NCBI GenBank assembly: GCA_964491265.1
Contig: CAZBFP010000017.1
Coordinates: 15,260-79,259, forward strand
Reading direction: 5' to 3'
Source: JBBAGC01 sp964491265
Lineage (GTDB): Bacteria > Spirochaetota > UBA4802 > UBA5550
Length of the DNA stretch: 64,000 nucleotides
Made by a program: the position numbers and the translations under genes. Each line of letters opens with the position of its first letter. Positions within the stretch are counted from its first letter, which is position 1. Below the pieces are notes generated by a model, which worked only from the letters and a program-made list of their open reading frames with translations, did no database searches and was not told the DNA's origin. Below, in pieces: positions 8,125 through 17,261 of this stretch.

Positions 8125-10338
8125 TTGAAGCGGTATGTATTGAAAAGCAGAAATAGCCAGATCTCCGGTTTTGAGAATTTAAATTCTTCCGGAAATAATA
8201 TTTTTTCATCAATTGACAGTGAAAAAAAGAGTCTTATCTTTGATGAGATGGAAACCGGATTATCTAATTTTCTGCATTATCAGAAGTTTCCCGGTTTTAA
8301 ATGGCCTGCCTGGATTGATGACGCCGGGAATGATTCTTCAGCTAATTACAGGGGAGCAGCAATACCTCTTCTGCTTAATAATAGTCTCAGGCAATGGCAG
8401 AGTTTTACGAATTTTTTTTCCGGGAATCAGGTATTTGTAAACAGTACCGGAATGATAAGCGGACCCGGAGGGGGGGCATGGTCAGTTGAGTTCTGGGTAC
8501 TTCATAAAGGAAAAGTATATAATCTGAATGATAATCCTCTGAAAATAAGAGGTGCCGTTGATTCCAGGAGCGGTATTTTACATTTCGCCGGCGATTTTTG
8601 CGACTTTACTTTCAAGGAAACCCTTTTCGGTGCAAGAAGCAATATTGACGAATCGATTGTTAAATTATCTCTTGATTTTAAAAAGAGTGTTTCTGATTCA
8701 TTTTTCTTTGCAGTAATCCGCCCTTACAACAATACTGTCCTCGGCAATTTGAAAAGTATCAGGTTCGATCCGGCTGACCTTGCTGTAAGCATCAATGACA
8801 GGAAGCATCTTTCCATGTCTCAGAAACCGGACCTTCTTTTTTCAGGAAGCGGAAAAGATGGTGATATAAATGTTTCAGGACAGGAGGGTGCCGGCTCTGT
8901 TGTATGCAGTGACGGGATGGCAACCCTGGCACTGGGCTTTAGAATCGAAGGGGGGTGCTTCAATACCTGGATTCGTTTCTCTCTTGACAGCGTAGGAGAT
9001 CTTTTACCGGCAAAGATTAATTATGACTCTGCACTCGAAGATTTCAGAAAATTTGCCGGAATCAGGTTAAATAATGGAGCATCCCTTGTTTCACCTGATA
9101 ATAAAGTAAACATCTTTTCCAGGCTTTCCAGGCTTTCATTGCTCAAGGGGCTGAACAGTGATAACGATCTCTTTACTGTTGAATACTACAGAAAGGCTTT
9201 TTTTTACATTTCCGCGCTTAACAGAGCCGGTTATGAAGATGAATCAGGTTCATCTCTGGAGAAGCTTTTTGTTAATCTGAAGTTTAATAAAAAAAGAGTT
9301 GAATTTGCTTCAGTAGTAAAGGGGGCATATCTTCTTAATTCATATACTGATTACTATCTTCATAAGCGTGACATGGAATTTCTTCAGAAAAACTTTCAAT
9401 CCATAAAAAGTATTGGCGACTACATTTATAGTTATTCCAGCGAAATACATTCTATTTCTCAGATGAAAACCACAACTCTCCCGCATGTGTTTATTAATAG
9501 ACCCTGCGGACATGATCTTATTGTGATTGCTGCATCAATGAGTCACATGTCCTATCTCTCCAGATGTATGGGGATTTTTGGTGATGAGAGCAGATTTAAA
9601 AATGAAGCTGAGAGGCTCCAGGCTATACTTAGAGATGACTACAATAACAGAATGGATAATGCACTCCCCGGTGAAAGTGATTATCTTGGACTCCTGGCTC
9701 TTCCGGAAAAAGCTTTAACAGGTGTAAGCAGCGAAGATTACAATAGATTTCTGTCATTTATTTATAATAATTCTAATTTCCCTGTTTTTAACAGGCTTTT
9801 CGGTGTTGATAACAATGCTTCAGCCATCTTGCTGAACCAGCTCCTTTTTCAAAACAGTCCTCTTTTCTCTGATTTTAAAGAGAAGTTTTTTTCTCTTACA
9901 TCTGAATTATTTCTAACCCCCGAATTTATTAATCCCCTTACCGGGAACGGCTGTAATGGCTCGGGCAGGTCAGAGATGGTTTCATTTCTTTATTTTATTA
10001 TTATCCGGAATATGTTCTTTATCGACAGAGAGGACCGGCTTGAATTATTCCCTGTTCCTGAAAGAAGCTGGTTTAAACCTGGTGCTGTTATTCAGGTGGA
10101 TCAATCTCCGTCAAGATTCGGCCTTATCTCATTTTCTGTGGAAACAGGTGAGAAAGATATTAAAATTACATTCAATGATCCTCCAAAATATCTCCCTCCC
10201 GATATAATGATTAATCTCCCCTTTAAGGCTTCAATAATTGATGGAGATGATTTTATTGTCAAAAAGCAGACTTCCAGTTCATTTCTTATCAATGGCTGGC
10301 CTTCGGTTGTCCGTTTTAATTACAGTAATTCTGACTGA
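8125..10338 (+). CDS. Six-hairpin-glycosidase-like protein of unknown specificity
   Basis: 737 residues with no signal peptide. The N-terminal third is beta-rich (RGAAIPLLLNNSLRQWQSF, GPGGGAWSVEFWVLHKG). The middle and C-terminal parts are helix pairs typical of (alpha/alpha)6 glycosidases and debranching enzymes (AFFYISALNRAGYED, SYTDYYLHKRDMEFLQKN, INRPCGHDLIVIAASMSHM, FPVPERSWF). A short beta tail closes the protein. I cannot assign catalytic acids or a GH family. The likely start is TTG 8125, 3 nt after the STAS stop. The ribosome site is poor and a TTG at 8140 is an alternative. It could be a carbohydrate-processing enzyme or an inactive relative used as a binding protein. Confidence 0.5.
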   Translation: MKRYVLKSRNSQISGFENLNSSGNNIFSSIDSEKKSLIFDEMETGLSNFLHYQKFPGFKWPAWIDDAGNDSSANYRGAAIPLLLNNSLRQWQSFTNFFSGNQVFVNSTGMISGPGGGAWSVEFWVLHKGKVYNLNDNPLKIRGAVDSRSGILHFAGDFCDFTFKETLFGARSNIDESIVKLSLDFKKSVSDSFFFAVIRPYNNTVLGNLKSIRFDPADLAVSINDRKHLSMSQKPDLLFSGSGKDGDINVSGQEGAGSVVCSDGMATLALGFRIEGGCFNTWIRFSLDSVGDLLPAKINYDSALEDFRKFAGIRLNNGASLVSPDNKVNIFSRLSRLSLLKGLNSDNDLFTVEYYRKAFFYISALNRAGYEDESGSSLEKLFVNLKFNKKRVEFASVVKGAYLLNSYTDYYLHKRDMEFLQKNFQSIKSIGDYIYSYSSEIHSISQMKTTTLPHVFINRPCGHDLIVIAASMSHMSYLSRCMGIFGDESRFKNEAERLQAILRDDYNNRMDNALPGESDYLGLLALPEKALTGVSSEDYNRFLSFIYNNSNFPVFNRLFGVDNNASAILLNQLLFQNSPLFSDFKEKFFSLTSELFLTPEFINPLTGNGCNGSGRSEMVSFLYFIIIRNMFFIDREDRLELFPVPERSWFKPGAVIQVDQSPSRFGLISFSVETGEKDIKITFNDPPKYLPPDIMINLPFKASIIDGDDFIVKKQTSSSFLINGWPSVVRFNYSNSD

Positions 10339-10443
10339 TTGTTTTACTCTTATAATCCGTATTTCACTTTAGCATGTTATATAATTGATTTCATGAGCAA
10401 TTCTGCCGATTAATATAAGTATCAAGGTGTGAATAGGTAATAG

Positions 10444-12021
10444 ATGCTTGTTTCTATTTTAATAACTGCGGTAATTATACTCGGTGCTGTTGCATTTTAT
10501 TTATATATTATAGTGCCCAGGATAAATCCCCAAAATCGTGCAATGAGTTTTCTTAATGAAAATAGAATTGAAGAAGCTATTGTTGAATTTAAAAAAGTTC
10601 TGGAAGCTCAGCCCTACGATATAAATGTTCTCTGGAAGCTTTCCGAACTCTACATCTCTCAGGAGAAATTTGATCAGGCTGCGGTTCACCTTGAAAAAAT
10701 ATCGGAACTGAACCGCTACAGCGCAGAAGTTGAAAAACTTGATGTGCTTAAAAATCTTGCCCAGATTTACCGGAAAAGAGAAGAGAGGGAGCGGGCCTTT
10801 GCAACGTATTATGAAATTCTCAGGGATTACCCCAGTGAGCCTGAGGCCCTTTATTATGCAGGTTTCATGGCCCTGGGACAGGAGTCTTTTGATATTGCAT
10901 TTAAGCATCTTGATCTTCTTTCAAAACTTGAAAAGAAACGATTCGATGTGCTTTTTGGAGCCGGAATATCTGCGCTTCAGAGTCAGAGAACAACAGAGGC
11001 ATTAAGTTTTTTTAAAGAGTCTCTGGCACTTGAGCCGCTTTCAGATGTAGCTAATATTGCCATGGCCTTTACTCTTAACAAACGGAGAGATTACAAGACA
11101 TCTATTAATTACGCAAAAATGGTGGTTGAGAACAGCAAAGACACAGGGGCTCTTTTTGTGGCAAAAAGGCTGCTGGCAATGCTTTATATAGAGGTAAAAA
11201 AAGTCCCTCTTGCAGTAAAACTTCTTGAGGAGTTAAAGGATAGCAGCACTGAGAATGACTGGAATGATGAGCTTAAGATTGTTTATTATGATCTCGGTTT
11301 TGCCTATCTCCTTGATGATAAAACTGCACAAACCTATGACTGCTGGAATCAGCTCTATCAGATGGACAGGAAATTCCGCAATATCCAGGATCTTATTACC
11401 CGTCTGCGCAAAGAAATGGATGACAGGCCCGGCGCCAGGTTTGAAGATGTTAAGTCTGTACTTACAGAGGTTGAAGGCTGGAAGAGCAGGTTTTTCCCGG
11501 AACACTTTGTGTGGAATATTTGCGGATTAAAGAGCAGCTACAGCATAGATATTGAGGGGATAATTGCACCTTACAGGTCAACCGGGGTGATGGAAAAAAA
11601 ATCTACTGATGATTCCTCCGGGGATAAGGATATTCCCGGTGATGATCTGTCAGCTTTTTATAAAATTGATGCTGAAAGTTTCAGGAGTGCATCATACAGA
11701 ATGTGTGAAAAACTTGGTCTTGTGATTGATGATATTCTTACAACATACAGAGATGCAGATGGTGTTGATTTTATGGCCCATCTAAGGGAGAACAGCAAAA
11801 CTAAAGTTCTTGTCTGGGTCAGAAGATGGAAGGGGGCGAGTGTGGGGGAGATACCTCTTCGTAATTTTGCCCAGGCAATAAATGATTCAAAGGCATCACA
11901 GGGATATTTTATTACAACCTCGCCACTTACCCAGGCAGGTGAAAGTTCCCTGAGTAATTTGAGCAAGGTAACAGTTATATACCCTGAAGAGGTGGCAAAA
12001 CTTATGAAGGGGATTTTATAA
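10444..12021 (+). CDS. Membrane-anchored TPR protein with Mrr-like C-terminal domain (second copy of the architecture)
   Basis: 525 residues: an N-terminal membrane helix (about 2-23), tetratricopeptide repeats from about 35 to 310 (NVLWKLSELYISQEKFDQA, SEPEALYYAGFMALGQ), and a C-terminal domain at about 405-525. The latter matches the Mrr layout better than the 3817 protein does: SYRMCEKLGLVIDD, then GVDFMAHL, then KVLVWVRRWKG, then GYFITTSPLTQAGES and VIYPEEVAKLM. The lysine of the D-(E/Q)xK active site appears as Arg in VRRW, so cleavage is doubtful. A short acidic linker (about 385-398) joins the parts. Start ATG 10444 follows AGGTAATAG. It lies 23 nt before the ParB-like gene. Confidence 0.75.
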   Translation: MLVSILITAVIILGAVAFYLYIIVPRINPQNRAMSFLNENRIEEAIVEFKKVLEAQPYDINVLWKLSELYISQEKFDQAAVHLEKISELNRYSAEVEKLDVLKNLAQIYRKREERERAFATYYEILRDYPSEPEALYYAGFMALGQESFDIAFKHLDLLSKLEKKRFDVLFGAGISALQSQRTTEALSFFKESLALEPLSDVANIAMAFTLNKRRDYKTSINYAKMVVENSKDTGALFVAKRLLAMLYIEVKKVPLAVKLLEELKDSSTENDWNDELKIVYYDLGFAYLLDDKTAQTYDCWNQLYQMDRKFRNIQDLITRLRKEMDDRPGARFEDVKSVLTEVEGWKSRFFPEHFVWNICGLKSSYSIDIEGIIAPYRSTGVMEKKSTDDSSGDKDIPGDDLSAFYKIDAESFRSASYRMCEKLGLVIDDILTTYRDADGVDFMAHLRENSKTKVLVWVRRWKGASVGEIPLRNFAQAINDSKASQGYFITTSPLTQAGESSLSNLSKVTVIYPEEVAKLMKGIL

Positions 12022-12044
12022 CTTAAAAGGGATGGTGGATACTC

Positions 12045-12956
12045 TTGGAAGAGCTTATTGATATAGATTTAATTGATGTAAATGATCAGACATTCAGGAT
12101 CAGCAGAAACAGTGAAAATAAGTCTTTAACCGATTCTATCGAAAATTATGGCCTCCTTGAAAAGCCCTTTCTTGTTAAAACTGAAAAGGGCTTTATACCA
12201 TTGAATTGCCATAAGAGACTTGAAATATGCAATGAACTTCAAATAAAAAAGATCAATGCTGTTCTTCTTGATTACCCTGATGCCGGATTATTCTTTAATA
12301 ATCTGGTTATTAAATTATATAGAAATGAAGTAGGGCCTGCAGGAAGACTTAAGGCTTTAAGTATTATGGAGTCTCATTTCCCTTCATATATTGATATCAA
12401 TTCAGGAAGGTTCAAAAAAATTATAGGCCTTCCAGGGGAGTATCTTGATGACAGGGCAAAGAGGGACATGGTTATAGGGCTCCCCGCTGATCTGCTTGAG
12501 TATCTTGATACCAGGGATGTAAGCTTTAAAGTTATTAAGGATATTACAGCTATGGGGAGAGATCTTCAGGAGCTTATAAGCAGGTGGACTGACCTTTTAC
12601 CGATAAGGGTCAATATTTTTAAAAAGATAGTGGACCATGTTTTTGATATAAGCAGAAGAGACGGGGTGGAGTCACTCCTGAGTCTGAACATGGAGGATAT
12701 TCGTGATGACTCCGCACTCTATGAGGAAATTTTTAAAATAAGGTATCCCGCATATAGTTCAATAAATAAATGTTCCGGTGAATTAGTTGAAAAGATTAAA
12801 GCTCCGGGTCTTTCAGTGGATTTCCCGGAGTTTATGGAAAAAGACTATATAACTCTAAAGCTGAATATTTCAAAAAGGAGCAGCCCCGGTGAGTGGAGAA
12901 AAATACTTTCCATAATTAATGATGAAGAGATAAGGGAGCTTCTTGATATTCTTTAA
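12045..12956 (+). CDS. ParB/Spo0J N-domain-like protein
   Basis: 303 residues. The first 90 follow the ParB/Srx-like fold: IDLIDVNDQTFRIS, then a NYGLLEKPFLVKT segment, then IPLNCHKRLEICNEL, where ParB has its GERR/GHRR nucleotide-binding box. Here the box reads NCHKR, so CTP binding is uncertain. The remaining 200 residues are helical without a clear KorB-type helix-turn-helix. TTG 12045 is the only start near a purine-rich site (GGATGGTGG). Given the ParA-like fusion 5 kb upstream in the same run, a ParA-ParB style pairing is possible but unproven. It is probably not the chromosomal parB. Confidence 0.6.
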   Translation: MEELIDIDLIDVNDQTFRISRNSENKSLTDSIENYGLLEKPFLVKTEKGFIPLNCHKRLEICNELQIKKINAVLLDYPDAGLFFNNLVIKLYRNEVGPAGRLKALSIMESHFPSYIDINSGRFKKIIGLPGEYLDDRAKRDMVIGLPADLLEYLDTRDVSFKVIKDITAMGRDLQELISRWTDLLPIRVNIFKKIVDHVFDISRRDGVESLLSLNMEDIRDDSALYEEIFKIRYPAYSSINKCSGELVEKIKAPGLSVDFPEFMEKDYITLKLNISKRSSPGEWRKILSIINDEEIRELLDIL

Positions 12957-12962
12957 CTTATC

Positions 12963-13316
12963 CTAGTGGACTGTATCATCCGGGCTATCTTCCTCTTCCT
13001 CTTCAATAACAGTGTTGATGCTTTCCCCTACAGGGAGAGCCATTATTACACTGTTGAAAATAAATCCTGTGATTATAAACTTTGTCAGCTTCTCATTATC
13101 CTGGTAGATGCGGAAAAGCTGGTGGGTAACATATATGGAATTATCCATTACTTCCTGGAGGAAAATATTCCGTTCAGATTCAGAGTTTTTCTCTCCTGAT
13201 GCTTTTATGATGGATGTTTTCCTCGATTCAGTAATAATAGCCTCAAGGAGGTTCTGAAAAAAACGGTCAAAATCCTCATTGTATTTTATCTCATGCCCGT
13301 TTAACAGTTTAATCAT
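12963..13316 (-). CDS. Unknown small protein coupled to the S1-domain gene
   Basis: 117 residues. Mostly helical, with one mildly hydrophobic stretch (FIITGFIFNSVIMALPV, about residues 80-96) and a very acidic tail (EEEEEDSPDD). No family recognised. Its ATG overlaps the stop of the upstream S1-domain gene by one base (TAATG arrangement), so translation is coupled and a role with the S1-domain protein is plausible. Only 6 nt separate its end from the convergent ParB-like gene, and there is no terminator between them. Confidence 0.6.
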   Translation of the reverse strand: MIKLLNGHEIKYNEDFDRFFQNLLEAIITESRKTSIIKASGEKNSESERNIFLQEVMDNSIYVTHQLFRIYQDNEKLTKFIITGFIFNSVIMALPVGESINTVIEEEEEDSPDDTVH

Positions 13317-14767
13317 TATTTTTTTACTTGCTTCTGTATTTCAGAAAACTTGTCCTTAAAAAGGCCCCCCAGACTTGTGCCCGATGCTTCGGTATTTCTG
13401 GAGATAAAGGCATTTAATTCCTTTTCCTCTTCTTTTTTGATTGCACCTTTTTCGCTGAGTATCAGTTTCCTGCTGTTTTTGTCGAAATCTTTTACAGATG
13501 CAGTAATTTCGCTCCCTGCATTATAATTTTTCTGCATGTCTGATGAATTAAGCAGTTCATTTTTCGGGATAAATCCAAGCATACCATTACTGAGGCGAAT
13601 TGAGACTCCGCTGTTATTGATATTTTCAACAGTTCCTTTATGAGTCTCATTCATAATATTATCCTCTGCTGTCAGCCAGGGATCCGCTTCATCAGTGATG
13701 AGCTCAAGTGAGATTTTTTTATCTTTATCGTTGATTGAATTAATTTTTACATTTATTGAATCACCCACATTGATCATTTCCTGAGGCCTGCTTATTTTTT
13801 TAGTTACACTCATTTTAGATATATGGAGAAATCCGTCAATACCAGGTTCAAGTTCAACAAATGCGCCTTGAGGGATTATGGCAGCAACCCTTCCGTTTAT
13901 TGTCTGGTTCTCCTGTAGTTTATGTACAGTCCAGGGTTCAGGAGTGAGCTGTTTGATGCTTAGAGTAATTTTTTTTGAATTCCAGTCTATATCAATAATT
14001 CGGGCTTCTACTTTTTCTCCGGTTTTAAAGTCTCCATCGTTTCTGCCTCTGCTCCAGCTTGATTCAGATTTAGGTACAAGCGCTTCAATCCCCCCTATAT
14101 TGACAAAAATACCGAATTCATGTTTTGAGGTAATTTCACCACTTACAATATCACCTTTTTTTAATGTCTTCTTCAGTTCATCTTCGGCCTGTGCCTGCAT
14201 ATCCTCAAGAATAGCCCTTCGTGAAACTATTATGTTTCGTCCATTTTCCTTGAATTCAATAATCTTAAATGCATAGGTTTTATTAAGATAGGCTTCTCTG
14301 CTGTCGCTGCTTTTAATATCAATCTGTGAAAAGGGGCAGAAGCATCGCTGGCCTGAGATATTAACTGAAAATCCCCCCTTTATTTCAGCAGTCACTGTCC
14401 CTTCAACAGGCATTTCATTTTCAAATGCTATTTTCAGAAGTTCAGGGTTAGCCTCACCCTTGCCGATTGTAAAAGTTACCCTTATCTCACCTTCCTTTGC
14501 AGAGACAACATAAGCTTCCACTTTATCCCCTTTTTTATACTTAAGGGTACCATCATCATTCTGCAGTTCAAGAGTACTGATAACAGCCTCGCTTTTCCCT
14601 GCAATATTTAAGAATGAATCCTCCTTGCCTGTAAAAACAATAACCCCCTGGACCATGTCACCCGGCTGGTAATCATCAGATACATTGAGTGATTCTTCAA
14701 GGAGCTTTTCAAAATCTTCATTACTGTAGTCTTCATTATATTCTTCTGATTCAAATTTATCTGTCAT
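13316..14767 (-). CDS. S1 RNA-binding domain protein, five repeats (RpsA-like)
   Basis: 483 residues with an acidic N-terminal 30 residues and five S1/OB repeats at about 36-102, 117-185, 203-276, 288-363 and 374-445. Repeats 3 and 4 are the best conserved (GEITSKHEFGIFVNIGGIEA and RVAAIIPQGAFVELEPGIDG). Ribosomal protein S1 of Proteobacteria has six repeats; shorter forms occur in other phyla. It probably binds mRNA at the ribosome, but a ribosome-independent S1 paralogue cannot be excluded. ATG 14767 follows AGGAGAAGGG. It shares a TAATG junction with the downstream 117-residue gene. Confidence 0.8.
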   Translation of the reverse strand: MTDKFESEEYNEDYSNEDFEKLLEESLNVSDDYQPGDMVQGVIVFTGKEDSFLNIAGKSEAVISTLELQNDDGTLKYKKGDKVEAYVVSAKEGEIRVTFTIGKGEANPELLKIAFENEMPVEGTVTAEIKGGFSVNISGQRCFCPFSQIDIKSSDSREAYLNKTYAFKIIEFKENGRNIIVSRRAILEDMQAQAEDELKKTLKKGDIVSGEITSKHEFGIFVNIGGIEALVPKSESSWSRGRNDGDFKTGEKVEARIIDIDWNSKKITLSIKQLTPEPWTVHKLQENQTINGRVAAIIPQGAFVELEPGIDGFLHISKMSVTKKISRPQEMINVGDSINVKINSINDKDKKISLELITDEADPWLTAEDNIMNETHKGTVENINNSGVSIRLSNGMLGFIPKNELLNSSDMQKNYNAGSEITASVKDFDKNSRKLILSEKGAIKKEEEKELNAFISRNTEASGTSLGGLFKDKFSEIQKQVKK

Positions 14768-14946
14768 TTTTATTCCCTTCTCCTGAAAAATTCCCTGAAA
14801 GTATATTATTTTACTCAGGTTTTTTTATTGCATCCGTTTATAATCTGAGGTATAATTCTAACATTAAAAAAAAATCAGCACCCTTGTAAACTCTTTTTTA
14901 CGGGGCTGTACAGTATTGGCAATAGTTCTATTGACTGTCAGAATTA

Positions 14947-15369
14947 TTAAAGTCTCATCTGCAGAGATTGTACCTCATGACTGACAAAGCCTATTTTTTT
15001 GTAGAAATCAATTACCGGCAGGTTGCTGTTCCTTACCTGGAGGTTGATTTTGGGGCATCCGAGATTTTTTAGTTCTTTCACAGCATGGAGCATCATCTTT
15101 CTGCCGAAACCTTCCCTCCTGAATCGGGGAAGAACCCCTAAATAATTTATCCACCCTCTATGTCCGTCATAACCGGCCATTAATGTAGCTGCAAGTGTTG
15201 AGTCGTATATCCCCACAAAGAAAAGATCATTCTGGAATGATCTTTTCAAATCAATATCTTTAACAGGATCGTTTTCTGGAGTGGTGAGCCCGCATTCTTC
15301 CCATAGGGAGATTACGCTTTCTTTGTCGTAATCATTATAAACACGGATATGTAACTCATTGAGAGGCAT
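14947..15369 (-). CDS. ypeA: GNAT acetyltransferase, YpeA family
   Basis: 140 residues, a single GNAT fold. The match to E. coli YpeA runs over most of the length: IRVYNDYDKESVISLWEEC at the start, AGYDGHRGWINYLGV in the centre, the acetyl-CoA-binding RREGFGRKM loop (QxxGxG-like), then LGCPKINLQVRN and VIDFYKKIGF at the end. It transfers acetyl from acetyl-CoA to an unknown amine, possibly a protein N-terminus or lysine. ATG 15369 follows AAGGAGAT. It stands alone on the minus strand. Confidence 0.85.
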   Translation of the reverse strand: MPLNELHIRVYNDYDKESVISLWEECGLTTPENDPVKDIDLKRSFQNDLFFVGIYDSTLAATLMAGYDGHRGWINYLGVLPRFRREGFGRKMMLHAVKELKNLGCPKINLQVRNSNLPVIDFYKKIGFVSHEVQSLQMRL

Positions 15370-15446
15370 TTTTTATCTCCTTGATGTTATTTTGCAGCAT
15401 TTTTAATCCGAATTGAGCTTAAGCTGAAGCTGTAAAAGTACAATAA

Positions 15447-15475
15447 AAAAAACGCCCCGAAAAGGGCTGGTTATA
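15447..15475 (-). terminator. Weak intrinsic terminator-like hairpin
   Basis: On the minus strand, a GCCC/GGGC stem extended by an AAC/GTT stem with a 2-nt bulge is followed by eight T. No minus-strand gene lies directly upstream, so it may end an unrecognised small RNA or be fortuitous. Confidence 0.3.
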
Positions 15476-15577
15476 AAAATTGCAGCTTTTGATTCTATAC
15501 TTCCCGGTTTTAATTCAAATAAGAGAAGCTGATTAACGATAAATTATCTGTTAGAGGCTCTATGAGCGATAAAATTA

Positions 15578-15606
15578 TTGACATTGCAGCGCTCATATAT
15601 TAAATA
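15578..15606 (+). promoter_or_regulatory. Candidate sigma-70 promoter for the HEAT-repeat gene
   Basis: TTGACA (15578-15583), 17-nt spacer, TAAATA (15601-15606). The expected start point is about 35 nt before the ATG at 15648. Confidence 0.5.
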
Positions 15607-15647
15607 ATAACTGTGAACTCATATATTGAAATAATGTGGAGAAAAAT

Positions 15648-16091
15648 ATGAAAAGGATTGCATCTTTGATGTCTTTTATGCTTTTAATTGCGTCTGTATC
15701 ATTTGCATCTGAAACAGACAGGCAGATTGCCAATCTTGACCCTTCTGTTGATGAAAAAACTGTAATAGAGGCAGCGGACTGGGCAGCTGAGAAGAAAGAG
15801 AAAAAGGCTCTTGATAAACTGATAGTACTGGTTACTGACAGCAGAGACGCTGTTAGACTTCATTCTATTATGGCTCTCGGCTATATAGGGGATGATAAGG
15901 CTGTTGATGCTTTAAATACAGCGGTTTTAAATGACAAAAATTCCACTGTCAGGTATGCGGCTGTACTTGCCACTCTCAGAATAGGATCTAAAAAGTCTAT
16001 CCCTGTATGGCAGCAGGCAAAAGAATCTGAAACAGATCCATTCATAAAGGATTTCCTTACAAAAATGGATGATAAGGCGAAAGGTAAATAG
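15648..16091 (+). CDS. Exported HEAT-repeat protein
   Basis: 147 residues from ATG 15648, chosen because GTGGAG lies 6 nt upstream. A GTG at 15636 is in frame but sits on that ribosome site. A signal peptide of about 20 residues (MKRIASLMSFMLLIASVSFA, cut before SETDRQ) is followed by three HEAT/PBS-lyase-like helical repeats (RDAVRLHSIMALGYIGDDKA, NSTVRYAAVLATLRIG). Such solenoids bind proteins; no enzyme motif is present. It lies 4 nt before the exonuclease gene. Confidence 0.7.
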   Translation: MKRIASLMSFMLLIASVSFASETDRQIANLDPSVDEKTVIEAADWAAEKKEKKALDKLIVLVTDSRDAVRLHSIMALGYIGDDKAVDALNTAVLNDKNSTVRYAAVLATLRIGSKKSIPVWQQAKESETDPFIKDFLTKMDDKAKGK

Positions 16092-16095
16092 TTAA

Positions 16096-16908
16096 TTGTC
16101 AAAGAATTATGATGAAATAAAATATCTTGTTTTTGATGTAGAGAGTATACCTGACGGGAGTCTTATTCATAAGGTTAAATATCCTGAAGAAGAAATAAAG
16201 GCCCATGATGCAGTGATAAAGTATCAGCAGGAAATTCTTGAAGGATCAAATGGTTCTACAGATTTTATACCGGTTACTTTTCAGTATCCGGTTTCTATTT
16301 GTATAGGGAAGGTGGCTGAAGATTTTTCATTAATCGATATTGTCGTTCTTGATAAACCTGAGTACCGTGCCTCTGAGATGACCAGACTTTTCTGGCATGG
16401 TGTGGAGAATCTGTATAATCATGCCTCCATGGTTACATTTAATGGCCGCGGTTTTGATATCCCTCTGCTGGAGCTCATGGCTTACAGATACGGCTTTTCA
16501 GCCAAGAGGCATTTTAAGGATAAATGGGCCGGCAGAAACCGGTTCGGAACAAAGCATATTGATCTTCAGGACTGGATGTCTAATTACAATGCAATACGGA
16601 TGAATGGCGGGCTCAATCTTCTTGCAAAAGTCCTGGGTAAGCCGGGTAAAATGGGGACTAAAGGGAATGAGGTCTATGATATGCATTGCAGGGGCCTTAT
16701 TCAGGAAATAAATGATTATTGTGTCCACGATGTTCTTGATACGTATTTTGTTTTTTTAAGAACAAGGGTGATGCTGGGAGAGATTCCTATTTCCAGGGAG
16801 CAGGATATTGTTGCTCAGACAAAGAAGTTTCTCGCTGATAATAATGAAAAGAATCCTGCTTATAAATCTTATCTCGAAAATTGGGGGGATTGGGCGCCAT
16901 GGCCCTGA
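16096..16908 (+). CDS. Predicted 3'-5' exonuclease, PolB proofreading-domain family
   Basis: 270 residues, a free-standing DEDDy-type exonuclease domain. Exo I is FDVESIP (residues 13-19, D and E metal ligands), Exo II is FNGRGFDIPLL near residue 116, and Exo III is YCVHDVLD near residue 215 (Y and D). All catalytic acids are present. It should hydrolyse DNA (or RNA) 3' ends. There is no polymerase domain. Starts with TTG 16096, 4 nt after the HEAT gene, with AAAGG about 12 nt upstream; an alternative start is not obvious. Confidence 0.82.
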   Translation: MSKNYDEIKYLVFDVESIPDGSLIHKVKYPEEEIKAHDAVIKYQQEILEGSNGSTDFIPVTFQYPVSICIGKVAEDFSLIDIVVLDKPEYRASEMTRLFWHGVENLYNHASMVTFNGRGFDIPLLELMAYRYGFSAKRHFKDKWAGRNRFGTKHIDLQDWMSNYNAIRMNGGLNLLAKVLGKPGKMGTKGNEVYDMHCRGLIQEINDYCVHDVLDTYFVFLRTRVMLGEIPISREQDIVAQTKKFLADNNEKNPAYKSYLENWGDWAPWP

Positions 16909-16973
16909 TTTTTTTGAAATAATTTATTTTTTACGGTTTATCCTTTCCGGTAGCAGTTTAATTTTGTGGGTAA

Positions 16974-17060
16974 TGTCATTCCTGCGCATGCAGGAATCTC
17001 ATAACCTTGATTTTTTCAGGAGATTCCTGCACTACGTTATCACTTCGGCCGGAATTACAA
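16974..17060. repeat. GTCATTCC...GGAATCTC palindromic dispersed repeat
   Basis: Begins with an 8-bp stem (16978-16985 with 16990-16997) around GCAT. The inverted motif recurs at about 17020-17031 (GGAGATTCCTGC). The same style of repeat appears at 31322-31430 with different stem bases. Confidence 0.5.
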
Positions 17061-17261
17061 ACTATTACCCCTAAAATTCTACCACTACCTCCTTTCCAGT
17101 AGTTTCAACAGATATTTTGACCTGATCTGCTCATTTGCAAGGAGCTGTTTTTGCAAAATAAATTGGTTTTTTATGTTTTAAAATTTAAATACCCTGCTTA
17201 AAAAAGCGGGGTATTATATTGATAGAATACTTTATTAAAAAGTAATTATTCCTAAAGAAAT

